Below, piece by piece: positions 24,888 through 33,913 of a stretch of DNA of 64,000 nt. A program made the translations under genes and the position numbers. Under the pieces are notes generated by a model. It saw only the letters and a list, made by a program, of their open reading frames with translations. It was not told the origin of the DNA and did no database searches. Origin of the DNA: an uncultured Nonlabens sp. (GTDB taxonomy: Bacteria; Bacteroidota; Bacteroidia; Flavobacteriales; Flavobacteriaceae); the NCBI RefSeq assembly GCF_947495285.1, contig NZ_CANLXZ010000006.1, positions 62,001 through 126,000 on the forward strand, in the 5' to 3' direction. The first letter of the stretch is position 1, and each line of letters begins with the position of its first letter.

Positions 24888-27710
24888 ATGAAGTTAACTA
24901 AATTTCTAGTGCCTGCGCTACTTCTAGTCGCTCTCCTATCATGTAAAAATGACACGCTAGAAAACAAAAAAGAACAAAAAGAGATTTCCATACCTTTTGA
25001 AAAACACACTTTAGAAAATGGACTTACCATTATTTTTCATGAGGATACATCTGACCCAGTAGTGGCTGTTGCTCTTACTGCACATGTAGGTAGTGCAAGA
25101 GAAAAAACAGGTAAAACAGGGTTTGCACATTTATTTGAGCATCTATTATTCTTAGAATCAGAAAATCTAGGTAAAGGCGGACTAGATGAAATGAGTGCTA
25201 GAATAGGAGGTTCGGGAGCAAATGGCTCAACGAGTCGTGATGTAACAAATTATTTCCAGACCGTGCCTAAAGATGCTCTAGAGAAAATGATCTGGGCTGA
25301 GGCTGACAAACTAGGTTATTTCATAAACACAGTTACAGAACCTGTTCTTGCCAAAGAGAAACAAGTAGTAAAAAATGAAAAACGCCAGAGTGTTGACAAC
25401 AATGCTTATGGACACGAGTCTTATGTGATAGGTAAAAATCTATATCCCGAGGGACATCCATACAACTGGCAAGTAATAGGATCTTTAGAAGATCTTCAAA
25501 ATGCATCGCTTCAAGATGTAAAGGACTTTTATAATGAATGGTACACTCCTAATAATGCGGTATTAACGATTGCTGGAGATTTTGATAAAAAACAAGCTCT
25601 AGAATGGGTTGAAAAATACTTCGGTGAGATAAAGAGAGGTAAAACAGTAGATAAGACTATTGTAGAACCAGTTGTGTTAAATGAATCTAAGAAATTATAT
25701 TTTGAAGATAATTTTGCCCAGACTCCTAAACTGACTATAACATGGCCTACAGTACCTAATTATCATGTAGATTCTTATGCATTAGAAATTCTAGGCACTT
25801 ATCTTTCTAATGGTAAAAAAGCTCCATTAAACAAGGTTGTAGTAGAAAAAGATCAAGTAGCAGACCAGGCATATGCTTACAGCTACACCACAGAACTTGC
25901 TGGACAATTCGGTCTAGCAGCAAGAGCATATGATGGGAAAGATCTAGATAGCGTTCTTGCTAGTGTACACAAAGCAATGACGTTATTTGAAAAAAATGGT
26001 GTCTCTCAAAGTGACTTAGACCGTATTAAAACAAGTCAGGAAACAAACTTTTACAAAGGTTTATCCAGTGTTTTAGGAAAAGGGTTTCAATTAACACAGT
26101 ATGAAATTCTCGCAGGTGATGCCGGTTTCTTAGCTCAAGATGTTAAGAACATGCAAGCAGTTACCGTAGAAGATGTAAAACGTGTATATAAAAAATACAT
26201 TAAGAATAAAAACTATGTAATGACTAGCTTTATTCCTAAAGGAAGCATCAATCTTGCAGTTAATGAATCTACTCTCGCCCAGGTAGCTGAAGAAAAAATA
26301 ATAGATGGTGCCGAAGAAACCTTTGACGCTAGTATAACAGCTACATATGAACGAACTCCATCTAGCTTTGAAAGAATAGAGCCTGCATACGGTCCTGCAC
26401 CTCAACTATCCATACCTAACGTGTATACAGAAACTCTATCTTCTGGTATTGAAGTATTAGGCATAGAAGATAATGAAGTGCCTCTAGTACAATTACAGTT
26501 AGAAGTAAAAGGAGGTATGCTATTAGAAGATATTAAAAAGATAGGTGTCTCACATATGCTAGCAGACTTAATGAATAAAGGCACCGCTTTAAAAACACCT
26601 GTTCAATTAGAAGAAGCTATAGAACAACTGGGTGCAACTGTTACTATCTATTCTGGCAATCAAAGTATAGCCGTAAACGCTAGCTCTCTATCTCGCAATT
26701 ATAATGAAGTGATGAGACTTGTAAATGAGATGTTATTAGAGCCGCGATGGGATCAAAAAGAATTTGATTTAATTAAGTTACAAACTATCAGCCAGATACA
26801 GCAACAAAAAGCAAGTCCTAGAGCTATCGCTACAAATGAATTTAACAAATTAATTTACGGAGAAGATCATATTCTAGCACAAAACAATCTAGGATCTAGA
26901 GAGAGTGTAGAAAGTATAAGTCTTGATGACTTAAAAGAGTATTACAACAGTTATTTCTCTCCACAACTAGCCAGCTTTAAAATAGTAGGAGATATTAGTA
27001 AGAATCAAGTAAAGACTTCTTTGAGTACTTTAAATAGCAAGTGGACTAAGAAAGAAGTAAGCTTTCCAAAATTAGCGACAGTAAAACCACCAGAAAAATC
27101 TAGAGTTTATTTCTATGATGTACCTAATGCAAAACAATCCATTCTTAGTTTTGGGCATCCTGCAATCCCATCTACTCATAAAGATTTTTATAAAGTACAA
27201 GTTTTAAATTATCGTCTAGGCGGCGGTGGTTTTGCATCACAACTTACACAGCAATTACGCGAGAGTAAAGGATATACTTATGGTATAAGATCAAATTTTA
27301 GTGGCTCACCTTTATCAGGTACATTTGCTATAAATAGTGGTGTGAGATCTAATGTAACTTATGAATCTACAGCACTCGTAAAAGAAATTTTAAATAACTA
27401 TGGTAAGAATTTCAATAAAGAAGACCTGCAGGTTACTAAAAGTTATATGATTAAGTCTAGCGCTAGATCATTTGAATCTCAAGGGGCAAAACTTAACATG
27501 CTATCAAATATTCAAGAAGATGGACTGCCTGTGGATTACGCTCTTGCACGTCAGGAAATAGTAGAAAGTTTAACTATAGAAAATATTAAAGAACTTGCAA
27601 ATACATACATCACACCAGATCATATGATTTATTTAATAGTCGGTGATAAGGCTACCCAATTTGATAAACTAGAAAAACTAGGTTATGGAAAACCTATTTT
27701 AATTAATTAG
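24888..27710 (+). CDS. M16 zinc metallopeptidase, lipoprotein
   Basis: A 940-residue two-repeat M16 (pitrilysin/insulinase-like) peptidase. Residues 1-19 form a lipoprotein signal with lipobox ALLSC (Cys19), so it is anchored in a membrane facing the periplasm or outside. The active N-terminal half carries the inverted zinc motif HLFEH at 81-85 and the third ligand in VVKNEKRQ (Glu164). The C-terminal half (from about 510) has the same fold without HxxEH but keeps the substrate-binding RESKGYTYG-type stretch (QQLRESKGYTYGIRS). It probably degrades peptides in the envelope. It is monocistronic with a strong terminator. Confidence 0.9.
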   Translation: MKLTKFLVPALLLVALLSCKNDTLENKKEQKEISIPFEKHTLENGLTIIFHEDTSDPVVAVALTAHVGSAREKTGKTGFAHLFEHLLFLESENLGKGGLDEMSARIGGSGANGSTSRDVTNYFQTVPKDALEKMIWAEADKLGYFINTVTEPVLAKEKQVVKNEKRQSVDNNAYGHESYVIGKNLYPEGHPYNWQVIGSLEDLQNASLQDVKDFYNEWYTPNNAVLTIAGDFDKKQALEWVEKYFGEIKRGKTVDKTIVEPVVLNESKKLYFEDNFAQTPKLTITWPTVPNYHVDSYALEILGTYLSNGKKAPLNKVVVEKDQVADQAYAYSYTTELAGQFGLAARAYDGKDLDSVLASVHKAMTLFEKNGVSQSDLDRIKTSQETNFYKGLSSVLGKGFQLTQYEILAGDAGFLAQDVKNMQAVTVEDVKRVYKKYIKNKNYVMTSFIPKGSINLAVNESTLAQVAEEKIIDGAEETFDASITATYERTPSSFERIEPAYGPAPQLSIPNVYTETLSSGIEVLGIEDNEVPLVQLQLEVKGGMLLEDIKKIGVSHMLADLMNKGTALKTPVQLEEAIEQLGATVTIYSGNQSIAVNASSLSRNYNEVMRLVNEMLLEPRWDQKEFDLIKLQTISQIQQQKASPRAIATNEFNKLIYGEDHILAQNNLGSRESVESISLDDLKEYYNSYFSPQLASFKIVGDISKNQVKTSLSTLNSKWTKKEVSFPKLATVKPPEKSRVYFYDVPNAKQSILSFGHPAIPSTHKDFYKVQVLNYRLGGGGFASQLTQQLRESKGYTYGIRSNFSGSPLSGTFAINSGVRSNVTYESTALVKEILNNYGKNFNKEDLQVTKSYMIKSSARSFESQGAKLNMLSNIQEDGLPVDYALARQEIVESLTIENIKELANTYITPDHMIYLIVGDKATQFDKLEKLGYGKPILIN

Positions 27711-27723
27711 AATACAAAATTAG

Positions 27724-27760
27724 AAAGAGGCTCTCTAAATTAAATAGAGAGCCTCTTTTT
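27724..27760 (+). terminator. Terminator of the M16 peptidase gene
   Basis: AAAGAGGCTCTCT at 27724-27736 and AGAGAGCCTCTTT at 27746-27758 form a 13-bp stem, followed by T residues. Confidence 0.9.
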
Positions 27761-28152
27761 AAGAATTTTAAATCTAATAGCGTACTTAGAATAAACCATA
27801 TTTTCTTAATAATGGTCTTTTAAGAAAAAGTAATCACTATTCTAACAACAGTTCCTGTCTTATCCTATGATAAATTTAATTTTAAGCAAATTACCGTTGT
27901 AAACATGTATAACTAAATTAAAGCACTAATAAGAATAGGACATTGGATTTTAATTTATTGAGAAATCATCATTTTTTTTTCAATTCTCACTTAATAAAGC
28001 TCCTAAATTACCCAGCATAGCAAAAAAAATAATGAGATAAGTAAGATAATGATATGAGTTTTATATCTCATTTTTACAGACATGCTCTTTTAAAAAAAAA
28101 TGTATTTTGAGGTATCCGCTTTCGCGAAAGCGAAATAGAAATAGAAATAAAT
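27761..28152. other. AT-rich intergenic region without recognisable gene
   Basis: I see no supported coding sequence in these 392 bases. The only recognisable element is dispersed palindrome copy 8 near the right end, just 3' of the minus-strand outer-membrane protein gene. Confidence 0.6.
28117..28132. repeat. Dispersed palindrome, copy 8 (intergenic)
   Basis: Exact CGCTTTCGCGAAAGCG, 20 bp downstream of the stop of the minus-strand outer-membrane protein gene. Confidence 0.95.
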
Positions 28153-28977
28153 TTAAAAGATCTTAAATCTAGCCCCAAAAACTAGATTAACCTGATAGAA
28201 CCAGAAACTCTGACTAGCAGAATCTGCAGCGTCCATAGTGGTTCTAATATCTGGCAAATTGATATAACCACCTTTTAATTCACTCTGTACAAAGAAATAT
28301 TTTAAAAAGACCAGCTGTAAACCTCCTACCGCATTAACACCATATCCAGAAATATGAAATTGATCGTATCGCTGTTTATCCAGTAGCCGAGTATTAGTTT
28401 TAGGAACTAACACTCCTGTTTCTAGACCGAATAACGTATTCAATTCAAAAAATTTATGTAGAAAAAGATCATCATGGCGTCTTAATCCTACATTCACATA
28501 ATTTAAACCGTCTGTGTGCTCAAAGGTTAAGAAAGTAGGCTCTAAAATTATAGCCTCATTATTATAGACACCATTATATAAAGAGTTGGTATCGTTTATA
28601 AAACCGTTAATATTAACCGTCTGGTTCTCTGCAACCACATATTTCATATGATCTATACCTAAAGAAATACTGTAGTTTTCTCTCAGATAATATCCTATCC
28701 TAAAATTATATTGAGGTATGGTAATAGATCCTGGATTTAAATATTTACCAGGCTCAAAATCACTCTGCCTGTCATATGCTTTTACATTATCGAGAGTAAA
28801 ATCATATCCATTCCCTTTAAACGTGATATCACTATCACTGTAACCTGAAAGATTCCAACCCCAATACACATAAAAACCCTCTTTATCAACTCGTGAATTA
28901 TTAGTGTTTAAAGAATCTTGAGCATTAACGTTAACAATCACGAATAATAAAAATAAAATACGGATTAGGCTATTCAC
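28153..28977 (-). CDS. Putative outer-membrane beta-barrel protein
   Basis: A 274-residue protein starting at GTG 28977 with a signal peptide (about 1-19, ending NVNA before QDSL). The mature part alternates hydrophobic and polar residues with many Tyr, Asn and Gly (YNFRIGYYLRENYSISLGID, VNLVFGARFKIF at the end); the terminal Phe is typical of barrels inserted by BamA. No family is recognised. It stands alone, with an AT-rich 600-bp upstream region. Function unknown. Confidence 0.68.
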   Translation of the reverse strand: MNSLIRILFLLFVIVNVNAQDSLNTNNSRVDKEGFYVYWGWNLSGYSDSDITFKGNGYDFTLDNVKAYDRQSDFEPGKYLNPGSITIPQYNFRIGYYLRENYSISLGIDHMKYVVAENQTVNINGFINDTNSLYNGVYNNEAIILEPTFLTFEHTDGLNYVNVGLRRHDDLFLHKFFELNTLFGLETGVLVPKTNTRLLDKQRYDQFHISGYGVNAVGGLQLVFLKYFFVQSELKGGYINLPDIRTTMDAADSASQSFWFYQVNLVFGARFKIF

Positions 28978-29596
28978 TAAGTATATTTTTAATATTTAAA
29001 AAAATCTAATTCTAGGCGTTTAATCAATGTAATATATTTCTACACTACAGAAGAAATTATTATAAGAAACCTATGACCGAATACGAACAAGTATAGAGAA
29101 AATAAGTTGAACTTCCCGCTCATTTATGTGAATAACTAGTTTATTTTTTTTTAAAATAACAATAAGGACCGAATATAGCTATAAACTTAGGCTTTAAAAT
29201 TTAAGGTGTTCAACAAAAGAGGTAGACTACGTTTTTATGGATGGTATTATATTAAAAGAGCTCCCACTACTCTGATCATAGGATAAATAAAATATCGTTT
29301 AAATAATTTTGTCCTGTTAAAATAAAGTTTAAAACGGCATTGCTCTTATATAAGGAAGCTTAAAAAAACATCCATAACATAAAGCGCACATGAGTAAAAT
29401 AAGCTCTAAATAAAAACAAGTATTGATTCTTACAACCGTATATTCATAGGCATAGATTCTATAGAGAAACTTGCACTGGTTAGAAAGTGTGACAGCTGTA
29501 AACTATGTATAGTTACTAGAGGATACGACTTAAGTTCTCCACAAACATTCATAAAATAAAAAAGCACCTTAAACAAATTATAAGCCTACAAAGAGT
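28978..29596. other. Long AT-rich intergenic region
   Basis: These 619 bases hold no frame I can support. One open stretch of about 49 codons on the plus strand (ending near 29560) has no start codon and no recognisable homology. The region probably contains the promoter of the outer-membrane protein gene and may be remains of lost genes. Confidence 0.5.
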
Positions 29597-29629
29597 AAAA
29601 GCCTCAAGAGAGTCATCTTTTGGGCTTTT
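29597..29629 (-). terminator. Terminator of the MscS gene
   Basis: On the minus strand AAAAGCC and GGCTTTT pair at the ends of an imperfect stem with a T-run, 25 nt after the stop. Confidence 0.65.
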
Positions 29630-29653
29630 AAAGACTTACAAATAATTATGGAT

Positions 29654-30565
29654 TTAATCTTTAATATTTTTCAATCCTAGATTATTATTAAACTCTAGCG
29701 TTCTTATAGGGAATGGTATATTAATACCATCTTTATCAAATGCTTTCTTGACACCTATTACCGCATCACTTAATGCCATGTGTTTTTGTTGAGCTTTTTT
29801 TGCGTCCACCCAAAAACGCAACATAAAGTTGATACTACTATCACCGAATTCCGTATAGTAAAACTCTACCTCTTCATTATCCTGCTGTTTAAACATATCC
29901 TTTATAGTATCTGTCGCCAGTTTTTTAACTGCCTCTAGATCACTTTCATACCCTACTCCACACTCGAGAGTTATTCTCATACGTGGTGTAAGTGTCCAGT
30001 TTTTCATAGGATTATCAATGATTGTTTTATTAGGTATAAGAACGAGATTATTATCAGCTTGTTTGATAATAAATTTGTCTAACTGTATTTCCATCACCTC
30101 ACCAGAAAAGTCTATAGTTTCTATCCAGTCACCTACCTTAACCTTTTTACGGAAGGAAAGCACGATACCACTTATAATATTAGAAAGCGACCCTTGCAGT
30201 GCCAGACCTATCACCAGTCCAGATATACCAGCACCTGCTATGATACCTTGCACCGCATCGTTTAATTGTAAAATACTCATTGCTATAAATATACCACCCA
30301 ATACGACTATAATAGCTACCGCTTTACCTGCTAGCCTTTTAACACTTTCTTGTACCTTATTGCCCAATAGTTTACGCACTCCTTTATCTACATATTTAGA
30401 TATAAAATAAGAAATCATAAGTACTACGATTGCTATTCCTAAATTAGGTAGCAAACGCACAAAAGAATTATACCAGCCAGTAAGCTGTCCCCATATTAAG
30501 GCACCACTATCTTTTATTTCAGGTAAATTCTTTGCTGCTTCTTCAGTCTGTTGTAATAAAATCAT
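29654..30565 (-). CDS. Small-conductance mechanosensitive channel (MscS family)
   Basis: MscS channels open on membrane tension to release osmolytes. The 303 residues contain three membrane helices (about 35-55, 83-103 and 109-135), the third with the Gly/Ala-rich pore pattern GAGISGLVIGLALQGSLSN, followed by the beta domain start GIVLSFRKKVKVGDWIE and the C-terminal alpha/beta domain (VLIPNKTIIDNPMKNW). Length and order match E. coli MscS (286). Divergent from a lipoprotein gene, own terminator. Role in hypo-osmotic protection is family knowledge. Confidence 0.92.
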   Translation of the reverse strand: MILLQQTEEAAKNLPEIKDSGALIWGQLTGWYNSFVRLLPNLGIAIVVLMISYFISKYVDKGVRKLLGNKVQESVKRLAGKAVAIIVVLGGIFIAMSILQLNDAVQGIIAGAGISGLVIGLALQGSLSNIISGIVLSFRKKVKVGDWIETIDFSGEVMEIQLDKFIIKQADNNLVLIPNKTIIDNPMKNWTLTPRMRITLECGVGYESDLEAVKKLATDTIKDMFKQQDNEEVEFYYTEFGDSSINFMLRFWVDAKKAQQKHMALSDAVIGVKKAFDKDGINIPFPIRTLEFNNNLGLKNIKD

Positions 30566-30759
30566 AGATCCAAATCTAGTACTATAAAAAACCTAACCCA
30601 TATCTATTAACATGGTTTAACTACTTTGCTATATTTTTAAGACCATTTTCGCAACTATTTCTGGACTATTTAACTTGTAAACTAAAAAAAACTATAAACC
30701 ATAGAACTATAAATTTTCATGTAACACGCTGAGTAATCTATAACTTGTATCTTTATCTC

Positions 30760-31395
30760 ATGAAAAACATAATAACTAGTCTCATCATATTGATTTCTCT
30801 CATCTCTTGTAAAGACCATAAAGAAGCTCTAGAATCATTCTCTATAGTAAGAGAAAATCAGCTACTAGATAACGATACCTTAACAGCCTCTAATCTGTTC
30901 TTAATGTCACAAATAGAAAACAAGGCGATGACACAACCAGATAAATACGCTCAAATTTACAGCCAGTCCCTAGAATTTCATGATAAAGTTACTACCTTAA
31001 AAAATCAATTAACAGAGGTTATTACCGCCATTCATGATCATATAGGTGAAACAACTGATTATTCTAAAATGGAAGATAACTTAGATAATTTATTATTTAA
31101 TCAAGACGGTACACCTGCTGCGACTGGTGAAAAAATAATCGAGGCTTTAACAGATTTCAACACGACTACACAAGACCAACTTTTCTTTTATCCAGTAGCA
31201 GAAAAAATCATGAAAGAACATTTTACTATAGCAACTATTAAAAATCTTAAGGGAAAAGAAATCACTTACCTGGACTATCACTTTAAAGGATATCCTGCTA
31301 TTGCAACTATTGCAAAAATAACAACCTTACAAAACAATGCCTTGCAGACAGAAAATCAATTCTTAAGAGAATTAATAGAAAATCCAGAACACTAA
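30760..31395 (+). CDS. Hypothetical lipoprotein
   Basis: A 211-residue protein starting at ATG 30760 with a lipoprotein signal (MKNIITSLIILISLISCKD, Cys17). An in-frame TTG 15 nt upstream would add residues before the signal and is not preferred. The mature part is helical and charged with no recognised domain; DNLDNLLFNQDGTPA and DYHFKGYPAIATIAKI are the most distinctive stretches. It may relate to gliding-motility lipoproteins of similar size (GldM-neighbour type), but I cannot support a name. It is upstream of era with a 52-bp gap that contains a promoter, so it is probably not co-transcribed. Confidence 0.68.
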   Translation: MKNIITSLIILISLISCKDHKEALESFSIVRENQLLDNDTLTASNLFLMSQIENKAMTQPDKYAQIYSQSLEFHDKVTTLKNQLTEVITAIHDHIGETTDYSKMEDNLDNLLFNQDGTPAATGEKIIEALTDFNTTTQDQLFFYPVAEKIMKEHFTIATIKNLKGKEITYLDYHFKGYPAIATIAKITTLQNNALQTENQFLRELIENPEH

Positions 31396-31415
31396 AAAAC
31401 TCCAGCATTAAAATC

Positions 31416-31443
31416 TTGAATAATTCCCTAAAGACTATCTTTG
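31416..31443 (+). promoter_or_regulatory. Bacteroidota-type promoter of era
   Basis: TTG at 31416-31418, 17 nt, then TATCTTTG at 31436-31443: full match to TTG-N17-23-TAnnTTTG. The ATG is 4 nt after the -7 box, so the message is likely leaderless or nearly so. Confidence 0.65.
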
Positions 31444-31447
31444 CAAA

Positions 31448-32338
31448 ATGGAACATAAAGCAGGATTTGTAAACATAGTAGGTAACCCTAACGTAGGTAA
31501 AAGTACGTTAATGAACTCACTGGTAGGTGAACGTCTATCTATTATCACATCAAAAGCACAGACTACACGTCACCGTATTCTAGGTATTGTAAACGGAGAA
31601 GATTTTCAGGCCGTAATTAGTGACACACCAGGTATTATAAAACCAGCATATAAGCTTCAAGAAAGTATGATGGAGTTTGTAAAAAATGCTTTTGAAGATG
31701 CAGACTGTATTCTTTACATGGTAGAACTGGGAGAAAAAGAGTTAAAAAATGAGGCTTTTGAAAAGAGACTCACCTTTGCTGAGGTTCCTGTGTTCGTTAT
31801 CATTAATAAAATAGATCAAGGAGATCCAGAATCACTCGCAGCTGCTTTAGAACACTGGAAAGAAAGACTACCTAATGCAGAGATTTTTGCCATTAGTGCT
31901 TTAAAAAACTTTGGTGTTCCAGAATTACTTGCTCGCATTGTAGAAACCCTACCTGCTTCTCCCGCATTTTATCCTAAAGATGCTTTAACTGATAAGCCAG
32001 AACGATTCTTTGTTAACGAGAGCATTAGAGAGAAAATCTTAATTCACTATAAAAAGGAAATCCCATATTCTGTAGAAATCGATACAGAAGAATTTTTTGA
32101 AGATGAAAAAATCATCAGAATACGTTCTGTCATCATGGTAGAACGCGAGACCCAAAAAGGAATCATCATCGGTCATAAAGGAACTGCTATTAAACGTGTA
32201 GGGACTGAGGCTAGAAAAGATTTACAAAAATTCTTTGGTAAACAAGTTCATATCGAGTTGTATGTAAAAGTGAATAAAAACTGGCGTAGCAACGAGAAAC
32301 AGTTGAGACGTTTCGGTTATAAAGGAGATAATAAATAA
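31448..32338 (+). CDS. era: GTPase Era
   Basis: Era is an essential GTPase that helps mature 16S rRNA and assemble the 30S subunit. The 296 residues show G1 GNPNVGKST (12-20), G2/G3 with AQTTRHRI and DTPGI, G4 NKID, G5 SALKNFG, and the C-terminal KH domain with the RNA-binding signature GIIIGHKGTAIKRVGTEAR. Length is normal. It has its own promoter and a terminator. Confidence 0.96.
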   Translation: MEHKAGFVNIVGNPNVGKSTLMNSLVGERLSIITSKAQTTRHRILGIVNGEDFQAVISDTPGIIKPAYKLQESMMEFVKNAFEDADCILYMVELGEKELKNEAFEKRLTFAEVPVFVIINKIDQGDPESLAAALEHWKERLPNAEIFAISALKNFGVPELLARIVETLPASPAFYPKDALTDKPERFFVNESIREKILIHYKKEIPYSVEIDTEEFFEDEKIIRIRSVIMVERETQKGIIIGHKGTAIKRVGTEARKDLQKFFGKQVHIELYVKVNKNWRSNEKQLRRFGYKGDNK

Positions 32339-32366
32339 AAAATCACACTTTACAATCTCATTAATA

Positions 32367-32402
32367 AATCCCTTGCAATTATAGTTGTAAGGGATTTTTT
32401 TT
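32367..32402 (+). terminator. Terminator of era
   Basis: AATCCCTTGCAA (32367-32378) pairs with TTGTAAGGGATT (32385-32396), one G-U pair, followed by a T-run. Confidence 0.85.
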
Positions 32403-32411
32403 GCTCTGTTC

Positions 32412-32427
32412 CGCTTTCGCGAAAGCG
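32412..32427. repeat. Dispersed palindrome, copy 9 (full 22-bp form)
   Basis: CGCTTTCGCGAAAGCG flanked by TTC and GAA on its two sides, making a perfect 22-bp palindrome at 32409-32430. It sits 74 bp after era and 89 bp before the sigma-factor gene. Confidence 0.96.
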
Positions 32428-32515
32428 GAATTTCAATAAACATCTAAAAAAGTTCCAACTACCAGACAACCTTTTTAAAACACTCTCGTCTTTATAAGTA
32501 GAAAGCATGTAAATT

Positions 32516-33082
32516 GTGAAAGTGATACAACTATATACTAACGAGAAAAAGCTGATCCAGAAAGCTGCCCAAGGCGATAGAAAATCGCAGAAGCATCTTT
32601 TTGATAAGCACGCACCTAAGATGTTGAGTGTATGCCGTCAGTATATCTCGCCAGTAGAAACTGCTGAAGAAATCATGTTAAATGGATTCTTTAAAACCTT
32701 TACAAAATTAGACAGCTTTTCTCACGAAGGTAGTTTTGAAGGCTGGGTGCGCAGGATTATGGTAAGAGAATGTATCGATCACTTGAGAAAGAAAGATCCT
32801 TTTAAATTTAAAGACGAGATCAGTGAAGAAAAAGTAGGTTGTGATGATACTGAAGAAGAAGAGTCTGACTTACCCCTAGATCTTATACAAGAATGTGTAG
32901 ATAATTTACCAAATGGATATAAGAGCGTCTTTATGATGTACGCAGTAGATGGTTTTAAACACAAAGAAATTGCACAAGCATTAAACATAAGTGAGAACAC
33001 CAGTAAAACACAATACCGCAAAGCAAGATTAATGCTGCAGGTAGAAGTACAACAAATAAGAAAGCAACGTTATGAAGCTTAA
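32516..33082 (+). CDS. ECF-type RNA polymerase sigma factor
   Basis: A 188-residue sigma-70 family protein. The region 2 domain spans about 20-95 (GDRKSQKHLFDKHAPKMLSV, FEGWVRRIMVRECIDHLRK for -10 recognition) and region 4 about 125-180, with the helix-turn-helix IAQALNISENTSKTQYRKA. An acidic linker (DDTEEEESD) joins them. It starts at GTG 32516. Its end overlaps the next gene by 11 bp, and that gene encodes a single-span membrane protein of the anti-sigma type, so the two form a regulatory pair, probably autoregulated. Confidence 0.9.
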   Translation: MKVIQLYTNEKKLIQKAAQGDRKSQKHLFDKHAPKMLSVCRQYISPVETAEEIMLNGFFKTFTKLDSFSHEGSFEGWVRRIMVRECIDHLRKKDPFKFKDEISEEKVGCDDTEEEESDLPLDLIQECVDNLPNGYKSVFMMYAVDGFKHKEIAQALNISENTSKTQYRKARLMLQVEVQQIRKQRYEA

Positions 33083-33836
33083 AAACATAAAAAACTCTTT
33101 TAATAATCGTGAGATTAATCCTAGCACTGGCGCATGGGATCAACTAGCAGCACGATTAGATCAAGAAGAAAAGAACAAGAAAAAACCATTTATATATTGG
33201 TTGGGTGCTATTGCAGCAATTTTTATTTTAGGTGTAGTTTTATATCCGTTTTTAAATGGTAGTTCTATAACACTAGAAAGTAATGAAAACACCATCGTTT
33301 TAGAAGACACAACTCCTACTAAAGAATCAACAGGTAAAAAGAGCGATATAGCCTTAGAAAAGAAATTAGATTTTGAAGAAAAAACAGAAAGCTCTGTAGA
33401 GAAACAATTAATCAAAAACACAACTCTTACTGCCGTATCAGAAAAAAGAAAACAAAAAAGATCTTCTCACATTGCTAGCGTGTCTAAAACAATAGTAAAT
33501 AAGCAAATAGTAAATGAAGAATCTACAGTAAAAGAGATAAAACCAAACTCCATCATTGAAGACAGTAGCATCAATCCTTTATTATCTAATCCCATAGCAC
33601 AAACAACACCTAAGAAACTTACTGCCGAAGAAGAAATGGAATTGCTTTTAAATGAAGCAATGCAAAATACTCCCAAGACAGTAATTGCAACTAAAGAATA
33701 TAATATAGACCAACTGGTGCGAGAAAGCGAATGGGATATTGAAGCAGACCGCAGGAACAGAGTCAACAATCTAATTTTTGACCAACTGGGCAGACTAAAA
33801 GCCGAAGCTGTAGTTATCATAAGCGGAAACAAATAA
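33072..33836 (+). CDS. Putative membrane anti-sigma factor
   Basis: A 254-residue protein with an N-terminal cytoplasmic segment (about 1-36, INPSTGAWDQLAARLDQEE), one membrane helix (about 38-57, FIYWLGAIAAIFILGVVLYP) and a long Lys/Glu/Ser/Thr-rich periplasmic part ending in a helical domain (VRESEWDIEADRRNRVNNLI). Size, topology and the 11-bp overlap with the sigma-factor gene argue for an anti-sigma factor that holds the sigma at the membrane. No FecR or RseA signature is visible, so the call is by context. The next gene encodes an outer-membrane protein that may give the signal or be its target. Confidence 0.7.
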   Translation: MKLKNIKNSFNNREINPSTGAWDQLAARLDQEEKNKKKPFIYWLGAIAAIFILGVVLYPFLNGSSITLESNENTIVLEDTTPTKESTGKKSDIALEKKLDFEEKTESSVEKQLIKNTTLTAVSEKRKQKRSSHIASVSKTIVNKQIVNEESTVKEIKPNSIIEDSSINPLLSNPIAQTTPKKLTAEEEMELLLNEAMQNTPKTVIATKEYNIDQLVRESEWDIEADRRNRVNNLIFDQLGRLKAEAVVIISGNK

Positions 33837-33913
33837 ACAACAAAACATAATCAATTAAAAACAAGCTGTTTACACAAACGGACAGCATAACTCATATCTA
33901 AAAACCACTAATT

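Noticed and set aside
29400..29560. A 49-codon plus-strand stretch reading IGIDSIEKLALVRKCDSC
   Set aside because: No start codon, no recognisable homology, and length expected by chance in this region.
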